Source: Agarophyton chilense (taxonomy: Eukaryota > Rhodophyta > Florideophyceae > Gracilariales > Gracilariaceae). Taken from it: a stretch of DNA of 64,000 nt. The first letter of the stretch is position 1, and every line of letters begins with the position of its first letter. Positions 33,094 through 45,000 of the stretch are shown here, piece after piece. The notes beneath the pieces are model-generated. The model saw only the letters and a program-made list of their open reading frames with translations. It had not been told where the DNA came from and ran no database searches. Position numbers and translations under genes: made by a program. Location: positions 992,001 through 1,056,000 of the forward strand of contig JARGXX010000027.1 of assembly GCA_030374765.1 (NCBI GenBank), in the 5' to 3' direction.

Positions 33094-35305
33094 ATGGATG
33101 CAGGAAACATACCCAACCGACCAGACCAAGTGACTCCTATGGCAGGACCAGTTTCCACTGCAACGCAGACGATGTCGCCTGAACCACAGGTTGATAATGT
33201 TAGCGACCGCAAGAGCACGAGAAGCCAGCCGCAAGGAGTACTCAATCCCCTGCAAGACCCTGAAAGGATTTGCCGAGAACCCACGGTAGCAGCACGTTTA
33301 CGAGAACGCCCCACCAGGGCCACTTCTAGGCCGGGAACACCCCAAGGAGAACCCCGTAAGACCAAAGAAATTAGGGAGAACATTCCCGCCGGGCTTGCCG
33401 ACCTTCTCTGGCTGCATCTCCGTGAGCTCTGCTCAGCCCATGGGGATTCTATTGTGGACATGCGATTCGGTACAGCGATCGCTAACCATACAGATTACCT
33501 CGTTACGTGAATTGTCCCCATGGTCGTGGAGTATGAGCTATTCTTAGACTCCATCATTCAGGCCGTTGAGGGAGCAGTCACCAGCCAGTCAGGCAACCCG
33601 GTCCCTAGGACCACTCCACAGGTTAACCATCCGGCTTCCACATGGCTACCCCCTACCGAACCCCCAGAAGAGGCGGTATTATCCGCCCCTCGCCGGGAAT
33701 ACCATCAGGAAAACCCTATGGTGGGCCAATCTAGGAGCAGAAGAAAAGTTCCGCGTCTAGATGAGAGACAGGTTTCCCATCAGGAGAATCCAAGGGAGGG
33801 ACAAGCGAGGAGCAGAAGAGAGGCTCCGCGTCTAGAAGAGAGAACGCTTGCCCCACCCAACGGATTATACGAGGTACAGCGACCTCAAGGCTCCATCGGA
33901 TCAGATAGAGAGATCGATCCTTTAGGTCCCTACTCCGCTGGAAACAAAAAAAGTAACTGCAGGAGAAAGAAGCACAGAAGGAGTAAGAGAAGAGAACATT
34001 CAGACACGAGCGAATCCGAATCGGCTTCAACCGAAACGAACGACTCCGAAGTGGATAAGGCTGCCGTTCGAGGCCTCAGACCACTGACAACCACAAGCGA
34101 ACTTTTCCTTAAGGTTCTAGACTACCGGAACTACCGGGTGGCTGACAGGTCCGCGAAATATTCTGGTTCGGTGGCTCGCAAAGTCGCCAAATGGGCCAAA
34201 CGGATGCAACTAACCATTACGGAAAAGTTCTCGGGTTCCGATCCCATTGCTGTTCTTAGGTTTCTCAGTTTGTTCCGTACGGCCTGCGATCAGAACGGTG
34301 TCCACGAGGGCGCCGCTCTGTACCTTTTCCAATTCTTCCTTACAGGAAAGGCGCGTGACCGAGTGGTTTCGAAGATTTCTGGCACAACTGACCTCGTGGA
34401 TGCTCAAGACCGTGAGCTCCTCAGGTCCTACCATCAGGTTGTTCATTACCTCTTGGAAAACTACGCCACGGATGACGTTATAATGGATGCCCACCAGGAA
34501 GTAATATCCTTTAGGCAGAGCTCCAACATGACCGAATCGGCTTTCGCGGACGACCTATGAAAGAAGGCTTACCGATGTGGAAACGTGTTCTTCGAAGGAT
34601 ATCTTAAACGTCACTTCATCACGGTATTGCTCCCTGCCATTCGGACACATGCGCGCAATTACCACACGGAAAACCCGCAATACTCCTTCCGAAGGCTCGT
34701 TATCTACGTCAAAGGTTATGTCAAAAACCTACAGGACTTCCAAGCGCAACGCTGATATAACCAGAGGACACGCAACTCCATTACGTAAACCCATCCAAGC
34801 CCATTTGGTTAGCTCCACGGAGTCGGACATGGATGCTTCACTACATTACGCCGATTCGGGGGACGTCCTCGCGGTCAGTTTCAGTGCTCTTCCGTCCGGG
34901 CCTCCATCATACACCTCTCAGGGAACTACAGCGACCACTGGACCACCCACACTTAAGTATTCTCCCTTTCCGCCCCGCAAGGACGTTTTTGTTCGCTCCC
35001 CAAGGGCCTGCTTCCTCTGCCTGTCACTGACCAAACCTTGTGACTGTACGATATATCTGCCTGAGGACGCACGTAAAACCCTCCTAACCCTAAGGGAAGA
35101 GAATTACCGAGTGCGGAGATCCGAAGGAATGTATCACAGGGCACAGCAACGAACCACAGGGACCCCTGGAAGCTCACGATATGCCACGCCTCCGGATACT
35201 CCGATCAAAGCCCCACAGGTCCACGCCATTGTAGATCCTACGGACGACCCCGTGGAAGAACCCTATCCTCAGGAAGAAACGACAACCCCATCGGAAAACT
35301 CGTAG
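33094..35305 (+). pseudogene. Gypsy gag
   Basis: ATG 33094 opens one frame to ~34757, interrupted by TGA at 33508 and 34558 and a TGA near 34755. A +1-type shift then leads into the frame ending at 35305. The N-terminal half is Pro/Arg/Glu-rich and low in complexity. The middle (VSKISGTTDLVDAQDRELLR and the following helices) looks like the retrotransposon gag domain. A Cys-rich segment (CFLCLSLTKPCDC) near 35010-35050 may be a nucleic-acid-binding knuckle. Gag would form the virus-like particle. The stops leave no functional product. Confidence 0.6.
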
Positions 35306-35434
35306 AGGGACGACCCGAGGCAAATCCTCCCTCTTTAAGAGCCTATCTCTTTCAAATGGACGGTCATAAGCCAAAACGGCTCCTCACCTCCCAATACAAA
35401 CCACCCACAATGGACCACTCAGGATGAACCACAA

Positions 35435-38400
35435 TTGGAACACAGTAACGACCCCGTCTGTATCCTCAGGAAAGAGAACTATAAAGTTCGAGTAACCGTA
35501 AAACATCGTTTCAACAACTCTCGAGTGACCACAGCTGTATTGGACACAGGCGCCGGTCCCAACTTGGTCCGTCCTAAGCTGCTCCAACTGGGTTGGCAAG
35601 ATTTCGATCATGCAATGAAGACCCCAAGGATTACCGATTCGTCTCGTAGACCAATGGACATTAAAAGGATAGTACCACTTTACCTCCAGTCAAGACAATT
35701 CAAAGACCGCACTTGGTTCCTTGTATGTGCTAACTTAGGCGCCGAGGCCATCCTAGGGACCTCCTTTATCGATCGAGACATTAAGGCCATTTATCCAGGC
35801 CTTAGAAAAGTCTCTTTTTACCGAACACCTTCCATCTCCATAACTGGTTCAACCCCAGGGCCGGAAGCTAACCGCAAACGGGCGGTTGTGTCCGAAAACA
35901 CGAAGTCCAATAAGGTTCGCCTGTCAAAGGCCATAACGATACCGCCGATGACCCAAATCGCTGTATCAGTCCATTCTCAGTCCTCAGGTCTCGTAAAGAA
36001 TCAGAACCACCCGAAAACGGTTCTGAAGCACCTTACCTTGATGGCCAATGGAGTAATGTACATCCACCCCAACAGGTCCTTTTTGGTCACAATCAGCAAC
36101 TTCCGAGATAAACCCGTGCGGTTACCTTAAAGTACAGTGATTGGTATCACTCTACCCGCGCCCGTGGCCATTATGGAGGCCCAAATGGATAATCTTGCGA
36201 CGCGAACTCCCGACGACGACGTCGATTCTTGGGAGGGGACGGTCGCCATAGGCGAAGAATTCGAATCCTACAGGCCCCAGGAACTTGATCTCCTCAGGGA
36301 ATACCAGGCCATGTGGTCAGGTAGATTAGGCAGAATCAGAGCCACTACACACCGCATTGACCTTCAAAATGATGCTAGACCACAGTTCCAGCACCCATAC
36401 CGTACTGGCCTTAAGGGTAGGGAAATTGTCGCCGATCAGATCGAAAAGATGAGCACAGCTCAAGTCAAAGAGCTGGCGCCTCCAAACCAATCCGAATAGG
36501 CAAGTCCCCCTGTCCTTGTGGCGAGAAAAGATGGCTCCGTCAGGTTTTGTGTCGACTACAGGAAGCTGAACGCAGGCACCAAGAGGGACTCATACCCGGT
36601 ACCCCCGCATGGACGACTGTCTGGATTCCTTAGGCGAAGCTGTCATATTTACCACACCTGACGCTAGCTCGGGAAATTAGCAAATCCCTTTGGCCGAAGA
36701 AGCGAGAGCGCTGACAACCTTTTGAACCCATGAAGGTCTGTTCAGATTTACTCGCATGCCCTTTGGTTTGAAGAATGCACCAGCCACGTTCTAACAGGTA
36801 ATGGACATTATACCGTCCAGAGTCAAATGGAAGTTCGCCCTGGTCTATTTGGATGACGTTATAATCTTCTTGCGGACCGTAAAGGAGCACTTTCGCCACG
36901 TGAAGAAGGTGCTAACAATCCTACAGGACGCTGGAGTAACACTGAAACTGCGCAAATGCGCTTTCTTCCAGGCCTCAGTGGACTTTCTCCGTCACGTCGT
37001 CCTCCCAGGAAAGCTAAAGGTGGCCGCACGGGCAACGAATGCGATTCGCCAGGCTAAGCCTCCCAGGACCCACACGGAACTACGATCCTTGGTTGGCTTG
37101 TGCAACGTTTACCGACGGTTCGTCCAAGGGTTTGCTAAGATATCGGCCCTTCTAAACGCGATGCTGAAGAAAGCAACACCTTCGGAGTTCGAAGCCCTTA
37201 CGGACAACCAGTACCCAGCATTTCAGACCCTAAAGAAGAAATTGCTGAACCCACCCATATTGGCCTTACCAAAGCCCAATAGGCCTTTCGTCCTGGACAC
37301 AGATGCCTCTGATGTCCAAGTGGGTTTTGCACTGCTACAGGAACAGGAGTCACCGAAGGACTATCGACCTATTGGCTTCTGGAGCAAAACGCTCACCAGC
37401 GCGGATCGAAACCACAGTACGACCGAAAAGGAATGTCTAGCCATCGTATGGTCCGTATTTAAACTCCGTCCGTACCCCGAGGGAACTAGGTTTACCATTA
37501 GGACAGAACATGCCTCACTCCGCTGGCTACTCAATATGACCAATGCATCGAGTCGCCTCGCTAGGTGGCGCCTCAGGCTGTTAGAATATGACTACGAGAT
37601 AACATATAGGCCAGGCATCAAGCACCAGGTAGCAGATGCCCTGTCGCGGATCATTACCGATGGAACTTATGACACCCCATTGGATGAACTCATTCCCACC
37701 ACCTCTACAGATGACGGACCTCAAGACTACACGGAAACAGATGACCTTATGGGTAAGGTGCAATCGGAGGATCCTGAGGTAAAGGAGAACGAATTATACC
37801 TATTGGACTGGGAAACAATACCGGCCAATTCGTCACCACCTCAGGTTAACGCGATAGCCCCGGAGGAAAAAGAACTCTTCCCTATAACTATTGAGAAACT
37901 CCTACAGGCGCAGGTCGAAGACGAGAAGTGCAAGGAAACAGCCCAAATGGTAGGAACCCCAGGATTCCTATTCAACTTTGACCGATTTGGGCTATTATGT
38001 CACCGCTCACCGCTGGATGGCGTACTCCAACAAGTAATACCAACTTCGCTAAGGGCGCGATTCCTACACCTCGGCCATTTCCCCCGCTTGGCTGGCCATC
38101 CCGCAGGCCGACGAATGTATCAGACCCTAAGGGAGTTCTTCTACTGGCCAGTAATGGCGCAGGACCTATGGCAAACCGCACGGAACTCTGCATCGTGCGC
38201 ACAGATCCGAGGGTCTCGCGCCAACCATGAGGCCGAACTGAAGCTCTTCCCCGCCGCAGGTCCAACGGAATTTTTGTCGCAATGGATATACTTGGGCCTT
38301 TGCGTAAGTCGTCCCATGGGAAACGGTTTGTTTTGGTTATAACCGATAGGTTTACCAAACTTGCCCGAGCCCTACCCCTAGAAAAGACAACGGCCACGGA

Positions 38401-39326
38401 TGTCGCCACGGCCTTCTTGTCCCACTGGGTATATCCATATGGCATGCCACTGTACCTCCCTACGGAAAACGGCAGCCAGTTTGTATCCAAATTCTTCTTG
38501 CATGTCTGTGCTGCCTTAGGTATCAAACATGTGACCACCACAGCGTACCACCCGCAAACCCATGGCCAAGCCAAACGCTTCAACCGCACCCTTCTGGACC
38601 GATTGGCGCAATACGTTTCGGAGCACCACTTGGACTGGGACGAATACGTTGAACCACTGGTTTATGCCCACAACACGCCAGTGGCCACTTCCACTGGTAC
38701 AACACCTTTCGATTTAACGCTGAAAAGATCGCCACCACCGATAGCTGTTGCCCATCAGAAGTCCATTATACACCAGGACATAACCGAAGAAATGAATCCT
38801 ATCTCAGTCGAAACGCTACTCGCGCCGACCCATCGACCGCATTATCCAATCGGATAGAGCTATACTGACCGAAGCCCAACGGCGCTACAAGGTCAATTTC
38901 GACAAAGCCGTCTGGAACACACCTATCTTTGGTAAAGGAGAATTGGTTTACCTGGGCCAGCCACCGAAGGACAGTGATGAACTCGAGGACACTAAGTGGA
39001 AGCTCTTACCCAGCTCTACGGGACCACACAAAGTCCTTAAGGCCAATCCACTCACCATTACGTTACTAATTGACAGCCTACAAAACACCATATCTATTGG
39101 TCGGGTGACACGAGCCCCTAACTCTCCCTAATCACCAAAGTCCCAGCCGCCTAGCCCAACAGAATCCATACGACCTAAGGACGACCCTCAAGTCCCCGCA
39201 CCCCCTAAGGCAGTTTCTGCGGACCCTACTAGCCGCATGAACCCGATGTTACATGCCATTGACGATGACTCATCTCTTCCCACCAACTCCGAAGGATTTG
39301 CCCCTCTAGACTACACTCTCCTTCGT
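35435..39326 (+). pseudogene. Gypsy pol: protease, RT, RNase H, integrase
   Basis: Domains in order: aspartic protease (VLDTGAGPNLV, ILGTSFI; ~35530-35780); reverse transcriptase (FCVDYRKLN near 36540, MPFGLKNAPATF near 36760, catalytic LVYLDDVIIF near 36840); RNase H (FVLDTDASDVQVGFAL near 37290, TEKECLAIVW); and integrase (zinc-binding HFPRLAGHPAGRRM, core MDILGP, then a GPF/Y-type end near 39020). Lesions include an extra C near 36604, TAG/TGA/TAA stops between 36490 and 36795, a frame change near 38270-38300, and loss of two integrase core acids (TENG for TDNG, AKRF for an ER-type motif). The pol reading stops at the DNA transposon inserted at 39327 and resumes at 50322. Confidence 0.8.
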
Positions 39327-39346
39327 CTGTGTTCTCGGAATGCTAG
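39327..39346 (+). repeat. Left terminal inverted repeat of the DNA transposon
   Basis: 20 bp matching 19/20 with the reverse complement of 50302-50321. It marks where the Gypsy pol frame breaks. Confidence 0.7.
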
Positions 39347-39624
39347 ATAATTGTGCTAGATAGCTAGTTTTGTAAATAAAAAGCCAAAAAATCTAAGAAT
39401 TTTGCAGATTGCGCTAGTTCGACACCTGAAATAAAAATTTGGAAATAAGAACTCCATGCATCTTAGTGTGTTGACCACTTAATGCAGTTTAATCGGCATT
39501 TGCAGTTTACTGGTCACTTTTGACCGCTCTAGGTGAAGATCTATACCAAGGAAGTCGTCAGTACGTTCTACTTCCTTACTGGCCCTTTTGCTTACTAGGC
39601 TTGTGCTGCAACTTCTTCGGTGGA

Positions 39625-40095
39625 CCGATGAAGTCGCAGGGAAACCCTGTCGGCCGACAAATACGCCATAACATCACGCATGATGCGTTTCTGAGATGTT
39701 GGTCGACTGTCGGCCGACAGAGGTGCGCTCTGACTTCATCGGAAGTCTCGATGAAGTCCCCACGCACCTCTGTCGGCCGACAGAATGCACCTTGTACACC
39801 TGGGCGTCCAAAAAATTACAAAATTATACGTATTATGTGGGCCGACAGAGGTGCGCGGGGACTTCATCGGGACCCTCGATGAAGTCGGAGCGCACCTCTG
39901 TCGGCCGAGAGAGTGCACCGTGTACACCTGGGCGTTCCAAAATTATATGTATTATGTCGGCCGACAGAGGTGCGCTCCGACTTCATCGGGGGTCCCAATG
40001 AAGTCCCCGCGCACCTCTGTCGGCCAACAGAATGCACCGTGAACACCTGGGCGTCCAAAAAAATACAAAATTATATGTATTATGTCGGCCGACAG
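39625..40095 (+). repeat. Tandem array of large palindromes
   Basis: Three units of about 118-129 bp (starting near 39708, 39838 and 39955) plus partial edges. Each unit is a palindrome: TGTCGGCCGACAG then AGGTGCGC then GACTTCATCGG, mirrored back to CTGTCGGCCGACAG, with arms over 30 bp and a short loop. A spacer follows (GCACC..GTACACCTGGGCGTCC, then AT-rich). The loop-flanking bases are changed on both arms together, so pairing is kept. The array sits between the left TIR and the Helitron block. It may be a structured subterminal region or a satellite. Confidence 0.85.
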
Positions 40096-42040
40096 TCTCC
40101 AACTACTAAAGCACATGTTTGTGTGTGTGTGTGTGTGTCGCTGCGTGTGATACGAATGGGCCACTTGGCCGCGGAACAAGAGTGCCATGGCATAGGATTG
40201 GTCAAAAGCGACACACGTGTAACAGTTGACCAATAGCGTGCCGTGGCACTCGGCTGGGCGGAAGTACAGTGCTGAGCGTGACACGTGTGTAACATTTGAC
40301 CAATCGGGTGCCGTTGCACACCTTGCTCCGGGACAACTCCAAGAGCCGGGTTCTCTACCCTGCTCCGGGACAGCTCCAAGAGCAGGGTTTCTCCACCCCG
40401 CTCTGGAACGAGTCCAAGAGTAGGGTTTCGCACCCCGCTCCAGGACGAGTCCAAGAGCAGGGGTTTTCCACCCCGCTCCAGCAGAAGTGCAGAGAGCAGG
40501 GTTTCTCACACACCGCGTATGACTGCAATGACGCCTCATTGCGCGCCCACTACTGGGCACACAGTTGCGCAAACTTTCGGTGCTAGGGGAAATTTAGATG
40601 GGGACGCGGTGAGACGTCCACAGGCACCAACGTGGTCTTTTGACGCTATCATGCCGACCGTACCTTCAACCGATGCAGCCGAAGCTCGCAGAAGGCAACA
40701 GTGCGAGCGTGCTTCTGTACGACGAAGAGCTGAAACTTCAGAACAGGCCGAAGAACGCAGGCGTCGCAACCGACAACGCGCTAGAATTCGGCGCGCATGA
40801 CAAACAAACACCGACTGCGTTTGAATGCAAAGACGCCTCACTTCGCGTATACCGCTGGGCACACAATTGCGCACGTGGGCGCTGCGAGCCCAGTCAAAAA
40901 AGTACAGTTTCTCACACAAAGCATGGTTTTTCAAACAAAGCATGGGTTTTCACACATAGCACGGTTTTTCACATCTTGCGAATGATTGAAATGGCGCCTA
41001 ATTGCGCGCTTACCGCTGGGCTCATCATTGCTCTCAGGAGCGCTGCAAGGGTGAGCTTACTGGGTGTGAATGAGTTTGAACGAGGTACGCCATGACACGT
41101 CCACGCACACAAACCGGACTCCTTGCGCAAAAATGCCGAACATACCGTCAATCGATGCAACTGAAGTTTTTAGAAGAGAACAGCGTGACCACGCAGCTCT
41201 GAGACGAAGACATCAAACGAGAGAATAGACTGAAAAGCGCAGGTGACGCAATGAAAAGAGAGACAGAGAAAGAGGGCCACATAAGAGCACTACAAGGCGA
41301 CAGGCAAGATTCGAGAGTGAGAAACAGAGTTGATCTGAAAGGGGAGACAGTAAAGCCCAGAAAGAGCGCTCGCGCGTAAGTAGAAGTGTTGAATACTCTC
41401 AGCGCAAAAACTGCCATTGTTGATCATTATTTTAAGCTGAACAAAGGATTCATGTTAATTCTTCTACGAAACGTGGACATTTTAAAGAAGTATATGAGTG
41501 CAGCAATAGTTGAAGTAGATGGGATGACAAATAGCCTATTTTCTTTCTGTTAGCTACAGGTTCGTACAATGGACAGCGTTTTTTGCTTGCCGAGAATGCC
41601 CTGCGGACCTATAGACGATTCCTTTCCAGTTTTCGTCTTAAGGCTTCGCCCTGACTACCAATAACGTACAGAGACAATCGTCTTCGAGTAGGGTTAAGTG
41701 TGGGAGTAGGTTTGAGTTCGATCTTTAAGATAACTGCTTTTCTCATGGGTTGCTTTATGTCACTCTTTTCCGAAAGGCGGTGATAGGAAATATTTCATAC
41801 AGGCTTTCCAGATATTTTGCTATGAAAAGATTTTGAATAATTAATCATAGGGTATGTCATTGTTTTTCTTTCCCATTCTTCCAATGCGTTTCTGAATCTG
41901 ATGAACTAGCCGTCCTAGAAAACTTTGTCTTTTTCCAAGCCAGTTCTAATTTACAAACGCTACAAACTACTTTGAAAGCTTTTTCTCAACATTTGTAAAC
42001 TGTCAAACGCGTGCAAAGCACGCTACAGAGCCACTCGTCG
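40096..42040 (+). mobile_element. Helitron copy 1, internally deleted
   Basis: It starts TCTCCAACTACTAAAGCAC with a (GT)n tract, like copies 2 and 3. It carries the same palindromic leader, the ~38-bp minisatellite and the first part of the Rep-helicase reading frame (to ~40800). Most of the middle is missing. From ~41390 it resumes with the 3' end of the helicase gene. It ends with the hairpin GCGTGCAAAGCACGC (42009-42023). It cannot encode a transposase and could only move in trans. Confidence 0.75.
40323..40510 (+). repeat. Helitron minisatellite, 37-40-bp unit, five copies
   Basis: Unit GCTCCGGGACAGCTCCAAGA then GCAGGGTTTCTCCACCCC, repeated with drift. Four units occur at the same place in copy 2 (about 42263-42412). 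Confidence 0.85.
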
Positions 42041-45000
42041 TAACTACTAAAGCACATGTTTGTGTGTGTGTGTGTGTCGCTGCGTTTGATACGAATGGGC
42101 CACTTGGCCGCGGAACAAGAGTGCCACGGCATGGGCTTCGTCAACGGCGACACACGTGTAACAGATGACCAATAGCGTGCCGTGGCACTCGGCTGGGCGG
42201 AAGTACAGTGCTGAGCATGACACGTGTGTAACATTTGACCAATCGCGTGCCGTTGCACACCTTGCTCCGGGACAACTCCAAGAGCAGGGTTTTCTACCCT
42301 GCTCCGGGACAGCTCCAAGAGCAGGGTTTCTCCACTCCGCTCCGGAACGAGTCCAAGAGCAGGGTTTCCCACCCCGCTCCAGGACGAGTCCAAGAGCAGG
42401 GTTTCTCACACACCGCGTATGACTGCAATGACGCCTCATTGCGCGCTCACTACTGGCACACAGTTGCGCAAACTTTCGGTGCTGGGGAAAATTTAGATGG
42501 GGACGCGGTGAGACGTCCACAGGCACCAACGTGGTCTTTTGACGCTATCATGCCGACCGTACCTTCAACTGATGCAGCCGAAGCTCGCAGAAGGCAACAG
42601 TGCGAGCGTGCTGCTGTACGACGAAGAGCTGAAACTTCAGAACAGGCCGAAGAACGCAGGCGTCGCAACCGAGAACGCGCTAGAATTCGGCGCGCACGAC
42701 AAACCGAAGCCCACCGTCTGATAACACAAGAGGCCAATAGAGACGCAATGCGCGAAAGCCGGGCTTTGGAAGACACTCCTACCCAGTTTGAAAGAAACGA
42801 AGCCAACAGAGTAGCAATGCGCCAGTCTAGAAGCCAAGAGCGCACTCCTGATCGACAACACCGGCTGCATTCTGTTAGAAACTCTCAGCAAGTGGCCCGC
42901 CGATTGTTTGATGAGCCCGAAGAAAATTCCTCTTTATATCTTGACCTTGGCCCCATGGATGTTCCGTGTCGCTTCTGCAACGCGTTGCACTTTCGAGATG
43001 AGCGTATTGTCAGTAGCTCGATCACCAACCCTCTTTTCGAAACCTGCTGCAACAAGGGCGCCCGGTCCTTTCCTCTGCTTCCCGATCCCCCTCCTCTACT
43101 TCGCCAGCTCTTCACTGACACTGGACCTCGGGCTACCCACTTCCGAAAAGAGATCCGGGCATACAATACAGTGCTATCCATGGCTTCAGTCAAAGCCAAC
43201 TGGGTCAACCGGGGCCGCGGCAACTCTCGCTTTAACCCCACTGTTACTATGCAAGGACAGATCTATCACTTCATGGGCCCTCTTCTGCCTGCTCCCGGAC
43301 GCCAGCCGGCATTTCTCTCGGTCTACATTAATGACCCCGACTACAATACCCAGGCTACCGCCCGAATGGCCTTCCTGCCTCGCCTCCGCCATCGAATTCT
43401 TATTGAGCTCGCAGTTCTGCTTCACGAGGTCAATCCCTACGTACAGACATTCCGTGAACTTCGGGAGTGGGCACTCAACGATGATCATCTCTCTTCGTTT
43501 CAAATGGTCATCCACGCAGATCGTCGCCCGCGTAGAGAGCACATTCGCCGCTACAACGGTCCTCACTCTTCTGAAGTGGCGGCACTCATTCCAGGTAACG
43601 AAGATGGTGAAATTGGTGTCCGCGACATCGTTGTGCGTAAGCGAGGTGTTCTCAACGCGAATGGAAGTGAAGTTTTGGATACCATACCGGTCACCCACAG
43701 GTCCTACGATCCCTTGACGTACGTCATTCTTTTCCCGTATGGACAGGACGGATGGCATATGAACCTCAGATTTACTCCACCCAACTCTACCACACAGAGG
43801 AAGGTGACTCCTTTGATGTACTATTCATGGCAGCTGTTCCAGAGACCCACCGAGTTTAGTACCATCCTGCACGGAAAACGACTATTTCAGCAGTACTTGG
43901 TCGATCAGTTCTGTAAGGTAGAGTCCGAACGTCTCTCATATCTCCGTCAAAACCAGGTGAAACTACGGGCATCCGACTACACCTCCCTTAGAGATAATCT
44001 GGGTGATTCCCTACACGCAGTAGATGAGGCCGATGCCGTGCGTGCCGGAAGACTGTTTGTGTTACCTTCTACATTCGTAGGAGGCGACCGATACATGAGG
44101 CAACAACTACATGACATCATTGCCATATCCAACAAACTTGGACACCCAGATATCTTTCTCACTATGACCTGTAATCCCAACTGGCCTGAAATCAGAGGAG
44201 CGCTCTTCCCCGGTCAGCAACCACAGGACAGGCCCGATTTGTGTGCGCGAGTGTTTCGCCTGAAGCTCAAGGCTTTGATGGCCTTTATCATCGAGGAGAA
44301 CTACTTTGGTCCCGTAGCAGCCCATGTGCGGGTCATTGAGTTCCAGAAAAGAGGTTTACCGCATGCTCATATCATCTTCTTCTTGGACTCTAGCTCTAAA
44401 CACAGACTTCTTTCTGCGGAGAACGTTGACACTGTCATTTCCGCGGAAATCCCGCCCTCAACCGACCCAACTCTTCGCGAGTTGGTTTTGAAGAACATGA
44501 TTCATACGCCCTGTGGCTCTGAAAACCAATCTGCGCCCTGCATGGGTGAAGGGGTCTGCAAGAAATACTTCCCGAAGAAGTTCAACGCCGAGACTGGCCG
44601 CCTTGAGAGCGAATACTACATCTCCTATCGCCGTCGTTCTCCCGAAGATGGCGGTGAATCATTGCAGTACAGAGTCCGTACTGGACATCAAGTAAGTGTA
44701 GTATCGCTGGATAACTCTTGGGTGGTTCCATACAGCCCTGATCTACTTCGCAAGTTGGCATGTCACATGAATGTTGAGTTGTGCGTCTCTCGAGTCGGAG
44801 GAATCAAGTACCTTTTCAAATACGTTTGCAAAGGATCAGATCGAGTCACTATGGAAATTGCAGGAGCAAATGGTCGATACAATGAGATCAGCACCTATCA
44901 GCACGCTAGATACGTGTCAGCTTCCGAGGCGGTGTGGCGGTTGTATTCCTTCGATATTGTGGACCGCCACCCATCGGTCGTACGACTCGACGTTCACCTG

